A stretch of DNA of 31,710 bases from 0-14-3-00-62-12 sp034440555 (GCA_034440555.1 JAWXCG010000306.1:1-31710), one strand, 5' to 3'. Positions 8,384 to 16,109 are shown, counted from the first letter of the stretch. Numbers and translations are program-made. Notes: a model not told the origin generated them from the letters alone.

Positions 8384-9172
8384 ATGAGCGAAGTGCCCAA
8401 AACCCCGCATCCGCGTCATCCCGGCATTTACCTGTTGCCCAATCTGTTTACCACTGCCGCCATGCTGGCCGGCTACTTTGCGATCATTTCCGCATTTTCC
8501 GGGCGCTACACGCAGGGTGCGGTAGCGGTGTTCATCGCCGCCTTGCTGGATGGTATTGATGGTCGGGTGGCGCGCATGACCAATACCCAGAGCGATTTTG
8601 GTGTGCAGTACGACAGCCTCTCGGATCTGGTGAGCTTTGGCCTGGCGCCCTCCCTGGTGATGTACTCGTGGGCGCTGGCGGACCTGAAAATCTATGGTCC
8701 GCTGGTCGCCAAGATCGGTTGGGCAGCGTCATTTGTGTATGCGGCCTGCGCAGCCATGCGTCTGGCGCGGTTCAACACCCAGGCCGGCAGCGCCGACAAG
8801 CGCTACTTCCAGGGACTGGCGAGCCCTGCCGCAGCGGGATTGATGATGAGCTTTGTCTGGACCATGGAACACTTCGACATCGCTGGTGCGGATGTGGCTT
8901 TTGTTGCGCTGGGTGTGACCTTGGTCGCTGCGGTGTTGATGGTCAGCCGTATCCGCTACTGGAGTTTCAAGTCGATGCCGGCATCCGAGCGCGTGCCGTT
9001 CGTGTTCGCGCCGCTTGCGATGGGCATCATTGTTTTGGTGGTGATCCATCCGCAGTTTTTGCTGTTGACGATTGCCGGGCTCTATGTGCTCTCCGGCCCG
9101 CTGATGACCTTGCTTGGTCTGCGCCGTCGCCGTGAGCAGCGCCAGGCACCCCGCGGCCCAGGGTCTAGCTGA
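8384..9172 (+). CDS. pssA: CDP-diacylglycerol-serine O-phosphatidyltransferase (phosphatidylserine synthase)
   Basis: This integral membrane enzyme makes phosphatidylserine from CDP-diacylglycerol and serine, the first committed step to phosphatidylethanolamine. The 262-residue product carries the full CDP-alcohol phosphotransferase signature: D56xxD59G60xxA63R64, then G73xxxD77xxxD81. About seven hydrophobic segments follow. The sequence (PGIYLLPNLFTTAAMLAGY; SLSDLVSFGLAPS) matches the multi-spanning pssA type, not the soluble E. coli enzyme. The ATG at 8384 is preferred to the TTG at 8357, which would add only nine non-family residues. Its stop is 7 nt before the GAF-PP2C start, so it likely heads the following operon. 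Phosphatidylglycerolphosphate synthase shares the signature, but the LPNLFTTAAM start favours PssA. Confidence 0.92.
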   Translation: MSEVPKTPHPRHPGIYLLPNLFTTAAMLAGYFAIISAFSGRYTQGAVAVFIAALLDGIDGRVARMTNTQSDFGVQYDSLSDLVSFGLAPSLVMYSWALADLKIYGPLVAKIGWAASFVYAACAAMRLARFNTQAGSADKRYFQGLASPAAAGLMMSFVWTMEHFDIAGADVAFVALGVTLVAAVLMVSRIRYWSFKSMPASERVPFVFAPLAMGIIVLVVIHPQFLLLTIAGLYVLSGPLMTLLGLRRRREQRQAPRGPGSS

Positions 9173-9179
9173 GCACTGC

Positions 9180-10445
9180 ATGTACTCGGTAACTGAATCC
9201 GCAACGGTGATCAACGCTCCGCCCGCATCGCAGGCGCTGGCCTTGGTTGCCGAATTGTCGCAGGCGTTGGCTTCCAGTCTCGACCTGGAAGCGACGTTAC
9301 ACAAGACTGTGCAGAGCATTGTTGCTGCGATGCACGCCGAGGCGGCCTCAATTTTCCTGCTCAACGAAAGCGAAGACGCATTGGTCTGCCGTGCTTCCGC
9401 AGGGCCGGTGGATATCCGCGGTGTGCAATTGCCCCTGGGTAACGGCGTGGTCGGCCGCGCCTTCAGCAGCGGGCGCTGTCACATGGTGCGTGATACCGCG
9501 CATGATCCGGATTTCGAAGTCGCAGTCGATCGGCAGACTGGATTCTGCACACGGTCACTGCTGTGTACGCCACTTCTCTCCGGCCACGGCGTGCTGGGCG
9601 TACTGCAAGTCGTCAACAAGCTCGGCGGCAAGCTGTTTGACGAGTCCGATCATCTGCTACTGCGCGCGCTCGCGGCACCGGCGGCATTGGCGATCGGCAA
9701 TGCCCGGCTCGCTGCGGAGTTGATCAAGCGTGACCGCTTGCGACGTGAGCTGACCTTGGCGCGGCGCATGCAGCGAAGTCTGCTGCCCAGGCGGCGACGT
9801 GGCGCGTTCCCGGTGCTCGCGCTGAATCGGCCAGCTCAGGAAATCTCCGGCGACTTCTACGATTATTTTGATCTGCCCGACGGCCGCATCGGCTTCACCA
9901 TTGGTGATGTGGCCGGCAAGGGATTGGATGCTGCGTTTCTGATGGTGCGCTGTGCCAGCTTGATGCGCTGGGCTGGCAAGGAGGGGCTGCCTCCGTCTGC
10001 GTGGATGGCGCGCGTCAACGAAGAATTGTGCGAGTCGCTCGGCAATGGCAGTTTTGTTTGCGCCGCGGCTGGTTATCTGGATCCGTCCAGTCGTCAGCTG
10101 ACATGGGCCAATGCCGGGTTTCCGCCCCTGATCCACTTGAGTGAAACCGGCCAAGTTTCCACGTTTCGCGCCGAGGGCCCGCCGCTGGGCATTCTTGCCG
10201 GCATGACGTTTCCGCAGCAAATCGTCGATGTTGGCCCCGGCGCGGTATACCTTTTTTCCGACGGAGCGACTGACGCACGCCCGCCATCCGGAGTACTGCT
10301 GGGCGTGTCAGGCATGACGGATCTGATCACCAAACACGCAGGTTGGCGGCCAGAAACGCGGTTGCGGCGAATTGTCGGTGAGCTGCGCCGCATGCGGCTG
10401 CATGACGACACCACGTTGATGCTGATTGGCGGAGCGTGGGTATGA
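9180..10445 (+). CDS. GAF domain + PP2C-type (SpoIIE/RsbU) serine phosphatase
   Basis: The 421-residue cytoplasmic protein has a GAF sensor domain at about residues 25-180 (EAASIFLLNES, LPLGNGVVGRAF, GVLGVLQVVNK). A helical linker with LTLARRMQRSLLP is typical just before RsbU-type phosphatases. A PP2C domain covers about 200-420, with metal ligands in SGDFYD (D225), IGDVAGKG (D243), FSDGATDA (D361) and DDTTLM (D410), so it looks catalytically intact. In partner-switching systems such phosphatases dephosphorylate the STAS antagonist. The ATG at 9180 starts 7 nt after the pssA stop; an upstream start inside pssA would add unlike residues. It overlaps the next gene by ATGA. The signal sensed by the GAF domain is unknown. 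Confidence 0.92.
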   Translation: MYSVTESATVINAPPASQALALVAELSQALASSLDLEATLHKTVQSIVAAMHAEAASIFLLNESEDALVCRASAGPVDIRGVQLPLGNGVVGRAFSSGRCHMVRDTAHDPDFEVAVDRQTGFCTRSLLCTPLLSGHGVLGVLQVVNKLGGKLFDESDHLLLRALAAPAALAIGNARLAAELIKRDRLRRELTLARRMQRSLLPRRRRGAFPVLALNRPAQEISGDFYDYFDLPDGRIGFTIGDVAGKGLDAAFLMVRCASLMRWAGKEGLPPSAWMARVNEELCESLGNGSFVCAAAGYLDPSSRQLTWANAGFPPLIHLSETGQVSTFRAEGPPLGILAGMTFPQQIVDVGPGAVYLFSDGATDARPPSGVLLGVSGMTDLITKHAGWRPETRLRRIVGELRRMRLHDDTTLMLIGGAWV

Positions 10446-10873
10446 GTGGGCGACCGCTACTGCGAATGACCCTGCCAGCACGGGCAGAAGCGATGGCCGA
10501 AATGCGGCGTGCGCTGGCGCAGGCGTTGGAGCGGTTGCACATTCCGGCGCGCGAGCAAGAGCGCCTGATTCTGGCCGTGCATGAGGCCTGCACCAATGTC
10601 ATCCGGCATGCCTACCGTGAGTGCGTCGGTGGCAGTATCGGGTTATGCGTTGAACATGTGCGCGGGCAGTTGCGCATCCGACTGCGCGATCGCGCGCCGC
10701 CAGTGGACCCGCGCTGCGTGCGGCCGCGCGATCTTAGCGAATGCCGGCCGGGGGGGCTGGGGGTAAATATCATCGACGAGACTATGGACCGTTGGCGGCT
10801 GCGGCCGCTCAAACATCGGGCCGGAAATGTTTTGTGCATGCGACGACGACTGCGAAAGGAATCTGGTCCATGA
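10442..10873 (+). CDS. RsbW/SpoIIAB-like serine protein kinase (anti-sigma-type HATPase)
   Basis: This 143-residue single-domain protein of the HATPase_c_2 type is expected to phosphorylate a STAS-domain partner on serine using ATP. The N-box is HEACTNVIRHAY (Glu48 and Asn52), the G1 box is LRDRAPPVDP (Asp83; the usual glycine of DxG is alanine) and the G2 box is RPGGLGVNII at about 102-111. The ATG overlaps the phosphatase stop codon (ATGA) and the gene's own stop overlaps the STAS start in the same way, so the three proteins are translationally coupled. No sigma-factor gene is adjacent, so an anti-sigma role is not supported by context. Confidence 0.88.
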   Translation: MSGRPLLRMTLPARAEAMAEMRRALAQALERLHIPAREQERLILAVHEACTNVIRHAYRECVGGSIGLCVEHVRGQLRIRLRDRAPPVDPRCVRPRDLSECRPGGLGVNIIDETMDRWRLRPLKHRAGNVLCMRRRLRKESGP

Positions 10874-11220
10874 GTGCAGCAACGATCAACAACGGTTGTG
10901 ATCAACATATCCACGACGGATGGACGGTGCTGGACGTTCGCGGTGAAGTCGATTTGAGTTGGTCGCAGGAGATCCGGCGCAGTGTTCTGGATGCGCTGGC
11001 GACGACACCGGGCTTAGCGGTAGTACTGACCCGCGTCAGTTACATTGACTCTTCAGGGATTGCAGCGCTGGTCGAAGGCTTTCAACAGGCGCGCGCGAAG
11101 AGCCTGCGGTTCGCACTGATTGCGCCCAGCCCCTCAGTTACGTCGGTGCTGGAACTGGCGCGACTCGATCGGGTGTTCCCGATTTTCGCTGATCTGGAAA
11201 CCGCACAGGCTGGAACATAA
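10870..11220 (+). CDS. STAS-domain protein (RsbV/MlaB-like)
   Basis: This is a 116-residue single STAS domain. The core strand-loop VSYIDSSGIAALVEGF (about residues 56-71) holds Ser61, which aligns with the serine that RsbW-type kinases phosphorylate in anti-anti-sigma factors; the N-terminal DVRGEVDLSWSQEIR is also family-like. MlaB, the STAS subunit of the Mla lipid transporter, has the same fold and usually sits beside MlaE. Both readings fit here: the protein is coupled upstream to a kinase and phosphatase and is followed at once by an MlaE-type permease (TAA directly followed by GTG). Which partner it serves, or whether it serves both, is an open question. Confidence 0.9.
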   Translation: MSAATINNGCDQHIHDGWTVLDVRGEVDLSWSQEIRRSVLDALATTPGLAVVLTRVSYIDSSGIAALVEGFQQARAKSLRFALIAPSPSVTSVLELARLDRVFPIFADLETAQAGT

Positions 11221-12018
11221 GTGGCCGACGTTCTTTTTTTCGTCAGCCGGATTGGCAAGCGCAGCGTAGGTGTCGTGCGCGGGGTGGGCTACGCAGCTGC
11301 GTTGCTGGTCGAAAGTCTGTGGTTTTGTATTGCCGGATTTCGCAGCGGGCAACCAGTCCGCGCCAGTGCAATCGCGGAGCAAATGCGGCAGGTCGGCGTC
11401 GATGCGATTCCAATCGTGTCCATACTCAGTTTCACCGTGGGACTGATGTTGGGCATCCAGTTTGTCGCGGCGTTGGGCGATTTCGGCGCCGAGTCACAAG
11501 TGGTAGCCGCGGTGGCCAAATCGGTGACACGCGAGTTCGGAGTGCTGATCACCGGCATTCTGGTCGCCGGCCGCTCGGGATCTTCGTTTGCGGCGCGCAT
11601 CGGATCGATGAACGTTTCGCAGGAAATCGATGCACTGGGGGTGATGGGCATCGACCCGGTACGCTACCTCGCGGCTCCGGCGCTGTTGGCGATGCTGCTG
11701 ATGCTGCCGGTGCTGACGATCATCGCCAATTTGATGGCGATCCTGGGCGCCGCTCTGTACTGCTCGCCTATGCTGGACATCAGCCCAACGGTGTACATCG
11801 TGCAGACCATGCAATTGTTGGAGCCTGGAGATCTGGGTCAGGGATTATCCAAGAGCCTGGTATTTGCGGTGTTGATTACCCTGGTTGGGGTGACTACTGG
11901 ATTCGCCGTGAGCGGCGGCGCTGAAGGCGTTGGGCGAGCCACCACGCGTGCGGTTGTGTTGTCGATTTCCGCCATCGTCATCGCTGACATGATCTTCAGC
12001 TTTTTTCTTAATCGTTGA
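11221..12018 (+). CDS. MlaE/YrbE-family phospholipid ABC transporter permease
   Basis: This 265-residue inner-membrane protein has about five to six hydrophobic segments. The family signature runs through TREFGVLITGILVAGRSGSS, then IGSMNVSQEIDALGVMGIDP (about residues 127-146), which includes the EIDAL coupling-helix motif of MlaE/TIGR00056 permeases. Such permeases move phospholipids between the membranes of the envelope together with an MlaF ATPase and an MCE protein. The start is a GTG placed exactly after the STAS stop (TAAGTG), implying coupling. The ATPase follows with a 1-nt gap. No MCE/MlaD gene is next to it, which is unusual. Confidence 0.92.
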   Translation: MADVLFFVSRIGKRSVGVVRGVGYAAALLVESLWFCIAGFRSGQPVRASAIAEQMRQVGVDAIPIVSILSFTVGLMLGIQFVAALGDFGAESQVVAAVAKSVTREFGVLITGILVAGRSGSSFAARIGSMNVSQEIDALGVMGIDPVRYLAAPALLAMLLMLPVLTIIANLMAILGAALYCSPMLDISPTVYIVQTMQLLEPGDLGQGLSKSLVFAVLITLVGVTTGFAVSGGAEGVGRATTRAVVLSISAIVIADMIFSFFLNR

Positions 12019-12019
12019 C

Positions 12020-12820
12020 ATGAATAGTCCGGGGCCGGTCATCGATGTGCGTGGACTTGAGGCACATTACGGCCGCCTTCGCGTCTTGCACGGTGTCGAT
12101 TTTCAGGTCATGCAGGGCGAGATCCGCGTGATCATGGGCGGCTCCGGCTCCGGCAAGAGCACACTGCTGCGCCACATCATCGGTCTGCAACGCCCCCAGG
12201 CCGGTACCGTTGAAATTTTGGGAACCGACGTCGGTCGCGCCTCGGCCCCGGAATTGCTGAAGCTGCGTCGCAAGATCGGCGTCTCATTTCAGGGTGGGGC
12301 GCTGGTGACCTCGATGAGCGTGGGCGACAACGTCGCACTGCCACTGCGCGAACACACGCAGCTTGATGAAAACACGATTCGAATCATGAGTCGCCTGAAG
12401 CTTGAAGTAGTGAATCTCGGCGGCTTTCAGGACTTGATGCCATCGCAATTGTCCGGAGGCATGGTCAAACGTGCAGCGCTTGCACGCGCGATCGTGATGG
12501 ATCCCAAGCTGTTGTTCTTCGACGAACCCTCTGCTGGACTTGACCCTGTGGTGTCGGCAGAGCTGGATGATCTGATCCTGAAATTGCGCGATGCCCTGCG
12601 TATGACCATCGTGGTGGTGACGCATGAGCTGGAGAGTGCGTTCAAGATTGCCGATACCATCACTGTGCTCGATCAGGGTCGGATTCTTGAATCTGGTCCC
12701 GCGCATGCCGTTCGCAACAGTAGCAATGAACGCATCCAGGACTTGTTTCATCGACGCCCGCGCAACGTCGAAGTCGATGTTGATGAGTACTTGCGTCGGT
12801 TGACCCAGGAAGAGCTGTAA
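12020..12820 (+). CDS. MlaF-type ABC transporter ATP-binding protein
   Basis: This is a 266-residue cytoplasmic ATPase. Walker A is GGSGSGKST at residues 40-48, the signature LSGGM at 144-148, Walker B LLFFDEPSAGLDP at 164-176 and the switch histidine His202 in VVTHEL. The start IDVRGLEAHYGRLRVLHGVDF, the signature form LSGGMVKRAALARA and the FQGGAL loop are those of MlaF-type proteins. It would power lipid transport with the permease encoded 1 nt upstream. The C-terminal tail from about residue 245 is charged and could contact a regulator. A strong hairpin terminator lies 45 nt after the stop, so the operon probably ends here. Confidence 0.93.
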   Translation: MNSPGPVIDVRGLEAHYGRLRVLHGVDFQVMQGEIRVIMGGSGSGKSTLLRHIIGLQRPQAGTVEILGTDVGRASAPELLKLRRKIGVSFQGGALVTSMSVGDNVALPLREHTQLDENTIRIMSRLKLEVVNLGGFQDLMPSQLSGGMVKRAALARAIVMDPKLLFFDEPSAGLDPVVSAELDDLILKLRDALRMTIVVVTHELESAFKIADTITVLDQGRILESGPAHAVRNSSNERIQDLFHRRPRNVEVDVDEYLRRLTQEEL

Positions 12821-12864
12821 GAGCGATGGTTGCCGCGACGCCAAATCGCACGGGCTTCCAAGAA

Positions 12865-12895
12865 AAAACCCGCCGGGTCGCCCGCGGCGGGTTTT
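12865..12895. terminator. Bidirectional intrinsic terminator between mlaF-like and fadL-like genes
   Basis: The arms AAAACCCGCCG (12865-12875) and CGGCGGGTTTT (12885-12895) are perfectly complementary around a 9-nt loop. The stem is GC-rich, with an A-tract on the left and a T-tract on the right, so it can stop transcription from either side. It lies between two convergent genes, as expected. Confidence 0.92.
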
Positions 12896-12918
12896 GTTGT
12901 CGGCTCAGCAATGGTCGC

Positions 12919-14205
12919 TTAGAAGCGCCACACGCCTGAGACCGAGTAGGTGTCAACCAGGTCGGAGAAATCTGCCGCAGCATCGAGCTGGAATTTCTCG
13001 AACGCCCAGCCGAAGCCGCCGGCATAGTGTATTTCGTCATCGCCGATGGAGAACAACACCGCATTGGCCAATGCGTCGACGGTGGTGCCCGGGGCGCCCT
13101 GGAAGCGGATCGAGTGTTCCGGATCCTGCCAGACACCGGCGCGGATGCTGAATGGATTCTGGAAGTTGGTGAAGGTGTATTCGCCACCCAGTCGAACTTC
13201 AATGCCATCGTCGACCTTCAACGGATCGAGGCTGGGTCGGCTTGCGGAGTCGTCGAGTATGAAGTTTGAGTCGACCCCGCCGTCGGTCAGATCGGAATAG
13301 AAAATCTGGTTGATATCCAATGAAATCGTTACGGCCTCCATCGGACGCCAGGTGGCACCGATTCCGAACACGTCCGGCGCGTCAAAGGTTGAATCCTTGA
13401 CGAAGGAGACATTGCCATTCGAGCTGATCAATGACGCCTTGTAACCAAACTCGGGAGCGCGCCGGTAGACCATGCCGAACTGCCACTGATCATTGAACTG
13501 ATAGCGCGCGCCGAGATTGAATCCGAACGCGCCATCGTCGCCGAATTGGCGTGTGGTGAACTGGCCAAGGATATTGCCGCCCGAGGTGATCGCGACGCGC
13601 AGGGTGGCGGAGTTGATGTCGAATTCGTAGTGATTCAGGCTCACGCCAAGTGACAATTTGTCGCCAACCTTCAGTGCTCCGGAAAGGCCGTTGACCATGG
13701 TGTCTACTTCGATGGCAGCCGCGAAGGGACGGATGAAAAGCGTCGAGTCAGACGCTGTCGGCCCGAGGCTGACGAAGTCGGTTTCGAAGTTCAGAAACTC
13801 GTGGCGGTAAATCGCCAGCGCCCAGTTGTCCATCGGGATTACCCAGGACAGGAAGGAAATATTGCGGACATCGGTTGCGGTGCTGCCGTACGCCAGCCCC
13901 CCGGCGTTGAACGGGGCAGTGGCGAAGTCGCCGGCTTCGACAAACTGTGTGTCGTAATTGGTCTGGCGTACTTCCAGCGAAATCTCTGGCGCCGCCAATT
14001 GCACCAGGCCCGCAGGATTGGTGAACGCGGCAGTCGCGTCGTCGGCCAGAGCCAAGAAGGCGCCGCCCATGCCCAGGCTGCGTGCACCTGGTGGCGAGAA
14101 ATTGAACTGGATCGAGGCATTGCCTTCTTCATCGGTGATCGCGAAGGCAGTCGAGGCGGAGCCAAGCAGAGCGGCACCAACGGCAAGCACTAGCAGCTTC
14201 TTCAT
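12919..14205 (-). CDS. FadL/OmpP1-family outer-membrane transport protein
   Basis: This 428-residue protein starts at an ATG at 14205 with a strong AGGAGA site eight bases upstream. A clear signal peptide (MKKLLVLAVGAALLGSASTAFA) follows. The mature N-terminus has the family hallmark: FSPPGARSLGMGGAFLALAD, then DATAAFTNPAGL, the region that plugs the barrel and starts the substrate path. The rest alternates in beta-strand fashion and ends in Gly-Val-Trp-Arg-Phe, the terminal aromatic used for barrel insertion. Relatives import long-chain fatty acids or other hydrophobic compounds across the outer membrane; the exact substrate cannot be read from sequence. It is convergent with the lipid-transport operon. 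A longer frame to 14352 lacks support. Confidence 0.92.
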   Translation of the reverse strand: MKKLLVLAVGAALLGSASTAFAITDEEGNASIQFNFSPPGARSLGMGGAFLALADDATAAFTNPAGLVQLAAPEISLEVRQTNYDTQFVEAGDFATAPFNAGGLAYGSTATDVRNISFLSWVIPMDNWALAIYRHEFLNFETDFVSLGPTASDSTLFIRPFAAAIEVDTMVNGLSGALKVGDKLSLGVSLNHYEFDINSATLRVAITSGGNILGQFTTRQFGDDGAFGFNLGARYQFNDQWQFGMVYRRAPEFGYKASLISSNGNVSFVKDSTFDAPDVFGIGATWRPMEAVTISLDINQIFYSDLTDGGVDSNFILDDSASRPSLDPLKVDDGIEVRLGGEYTFTNFQNPFSIRAGVWQDPEHSIRFQGAPGTTVDALANAVLFSIGDDEIHYAGGFGWAFEKFQLDAAADFSDLVDTYSVSGVWRF

Positions 14206-14427
14206 TTTAATTTCTCCTGACAAGGGGCGACTAAACACTGGGTACTTAGCATCCCGCCCGTAGGCAGGGGTACGTCCGATCATAGCATTGGGTGTTTGCG
14301 GCGCGCTCCAGGCGGTGTTGCTTTGCGATGGAAGGTGCGGCTCGGTCGGCACCGCTCCAGGAGCCAGCCGCGCACTATTGTCAGCGCACTGGTTTATGAT
14401 GACTGCCCCGTACCACAGGAGCAGGAA

Positions 14428-15381
14428 ATGGGTACCGCCTACATAGTTTTAGCCGTGATTGTGGTGTTCGCCTGGCAGGGCGTGGTGCGGGTGCCTCAGG
14501 GCTACGAACATACGCTGGAGTGGTTTGGGCGCTATGTGCGCACGTTGACCCCAGGGTTGAGTTTCATCATTCCGTTTGCGCACAATGTGGGCAAGCGCAT
14601 CAATATGATGGAGCAGGTACTGGATGTGCCGCGCCAGGAAGTGATCACCAAGGACAACGCGGTGGTGGCCGTGGACGGCGTTGTGTTTTACCAGGTGTTG
14701 GATGCGCCCAAGGCGGCGTACGAAGTATCCACGCTGGAAATCGCCATTCTCAATCTGGTGATGACCAATATCCGTACCGTGCTCGGTTCGATGGATCTTG
14801 ATGAATCACTTTCCAAGCGCGACGTAATCAATGCGCAGTTGCTCCGAGTGGTTGACGAAGCTACCCATCCCTGGGGCCTGAAGTGCAATCGCATCGAAAT
14901 AAAAGACATCACGCCGCCGCGCGATCTGGTCGAGTCGATGGCACGCCAGATGAAAGCAGAGCGCGACAAGCGCGCTTCTATTCTCGTGGCGGAAGGCTCG
15001 CGTCAATCCGCGATCCTGTGCGCCGAGGGCGAGAAGCAGGCCGCTGTGCTTGAGGCCGAGGGACGCCGGGAAGCTGCTTTCCGGGACGCCGAAGCGCGTG
15101 AGCGTTCGGCGGAAGCCGAGGCCAAGGCGACGATGATGGTGTCGCAGGCCATCGCACAGGGCGACCTGCAGGCGATCAACTACTTTGTTGCCGATAAATA
15201 TGTGACGGCGTTGCAGGCGATGGCCTCAGCGCCTAACCAAAAGGTGTTGATCATGCCGATGGAACTGACTGGAATTCTGGGTAGCCTTGCCGGTATCGCT
15301 GAGTTGGCGCGGGCCAGTTTCGAGGATCGCTCAGCAAAACCGCGTCCGCCCAAGATGCCCGACGACAAGCCCCATGGATAA
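14428..15381 (+). CDS. SPFH/band-7 domain protein (QmcA/HflK-like)
   Basis: The 317-residue product has one N-terminal membrane helix (about residues 3-19) followed by a band-7/SPFH domain (VRVPQGYEHTLEWFGRYVRT, LTPGLSFIIPF, WGLKCNRIEIKDITPP). A long Ala/Glu-rich coiled coil runs from about residue 165 to 250, and the C-terminal tail is proline- and charge-rich. This is the usual QmcA layout. Such proteins form large membrane microdomain assemblies that act as scaffolds for membrane quality control. The ATG at 14428 has AGGAG just upstream; the 44 extra residues of the longest frame are not family-like. The stop overlaps the NfeD start by 8 nt, a conserved pairing of the two families. Confidence 0.93.
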   Translation: MGTAYIVLAVIVVFAWQGVVRVPQGYEHTLEWFGRYVRTLTPGLSFIIPFAHNVGKRINMMEQVLDVPRQEVITKDNAVVAVDGVVFYQVLDAPKAAYEVSTLEIAILNLVMTNIRTVLGSMDLDESLSKRDVINAQLLRVVDEATHPWGLKCNRIEIKDITPPRDLVESMARQMKAERDKRASILVAEGSRQSAILCAEGEKQAAVLEAEGRREAAFRDAEARERSAEAEAKATMMVSQAIAQGDLQAINYFVADKYVTALQAMASAPNQKVLIMPMELTGILGSLAGIAELARASFEDRSAKPRPPKMPDDKPHG

Positions 15382-15805
15382 GATCGTGTATGTTTGGTGG
15401 AGCATCGGCGGGCTATTGTTGCTTGCCGAGATGCTGATTCCTGGCGCGAGCCTGCTCTGGCTGGGGCTGTCGGCGCTGGCGATGGGCGGTCTGATGATCC
15501 TGTTTCCAGATCTATCGGCCTTGCCTCAGGCATTGATCTTTGGCGTATTTGCGGCCGTTGGCGTCGGGGTCTATTTGCGCTTTTTCCGGTCACGCGAGCC
15601 GATCACCGACCGTCCGCTGCTGAACAAGCGTGCCGCGCAATTGGTAGGTCGTGAGTTCGAGCTCACCGAGGCGATCCGCATGGGACGCGGCAAAGTGAAG
15701 CTGGGCGATGCACTGTGGACGGTCGAGGGTCCGGACATGGCCGCTGGTTCGCGCGTTACGGTGATTTCCACAGACGGCATCGTGCTGAAGGTGCTGTCCG
15801 CATAG
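15374..15805 (+). CDS. NfeD family protein
   Basis: This 143-residue protein has hydrophobic segments at about residues 7-30 and 33-70 (YVWWSIGGLLLLAEMLIPGA; LGLSALAMGGLMILF). A soluble C-terminal half resembles the NfeD OB-fold (LVGREFELTEAI, GKVKLGDALWTV, GSRVTVISTDGIVLKV). Short NfeD proteins pair with SPFH proteins in membrane microdomains, and here the two genes overlap by 8 nt, so the proteins very probably act together. The ATG at 15374 is chosen because family similarity begins there (MDKIVYVWWSIGG). The role in this organism is not known beyond that partnership. Confidence 0.92.
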   Translation: MDKIVYVWWSIGGLLLLAEMLIPGASLLWLGLSALAMGGLMILFPDLSALPQALIFGVFAAVGVGVYLRFFRSREPITDRPLLNKRAAQLVGREFELTEAIRMGRGKVKLGDALWTVEGPDMAAGSRVTVISTDGIVLKVLSA

Positions 15806-15831
15806 GCACGGCATTGCGTTAACGAACTGTT

Positions 15832-15893
15832 GGTCGCGGCGACCTTCGCCCGCGAAGCGCTCAGTCGCTCAGGATTAGAGCGACCGAGCTTCG
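15832..15893. repeat. Cluster of nested palindromes after nfeD
   Basis: Three inverted repeats follow one another. GGTCGC-G-GCGACC is at 15832-15844. TTCGC-CC-GCGAA is at 15845-15856. A nested hairpin is at 15853-15893, with outer arms CGAAGC/GCTTCG and inner arms GTCGCTC/GAGCGAC around AGGATTA. No T-run follows. It may be a REP cluster or an RNA structure protecting the 3' end of the SPFH-NfeD message. Confidence 0.65.
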
Positions 15894-15934
15894 TGCTGAG
15901 AGGCGGTACTCACAAAAGCGGAGGCTATAGCCTA

Positions 15935-16085
15935 GGGAAGGTCTGAATAAGTCACGAGGTCGTCTTCGCCACACTGCTTATTGCTTGCCAAACCCGCGCT
16001 CTCAACAGCGGAGCTGGGCAACCTGCGATTTTTCGCCCCCTGACTCAGGGGGCTATCGCGGCTCCGGACTTGTTCAGAGGATCCC
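15935..16085. mobile_element. MITE-like element with terminal inverted repeats (151 bp)
   Basis: The left end GGGAAGGTCTGAATAAGTC (15935-15953) and the reverse complement of the right end, GGGATCCTCTGAACAAGTC (16067-16085), match at 15 of 19 positions. There is no coding capacity in between. The inside contains a strong hairpin (GCCCCCTGA/TCAGGGGGC, 16035-16053, with outer arms GCGAT/ATCGC). Ends containing TCTGAAyAAGTC look like insertion-sequence termini, so this is probably a non-autonomous or internally deleted derivative. I found no convincing target-site duplication. Confidence 0.6.
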
Positions 16086-16109
16086 GAGGTCGCATGGGTA
16101 CCTGAGTGG

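Noticed and set aside
14380..14400. Promoter-like TTGTCA and TATGAT before the SPFH gene
   Set aside because: The spacing between the two boxes is about 11 bp, too short for a sigma-70 promoter.
16025..16059. Hairpin as intrinsic terminator between nfeD and sodB
   Set aside because: The stem is strong, but no T-run follows it on either strand. It is better explained as the interior of the MITE-like element.
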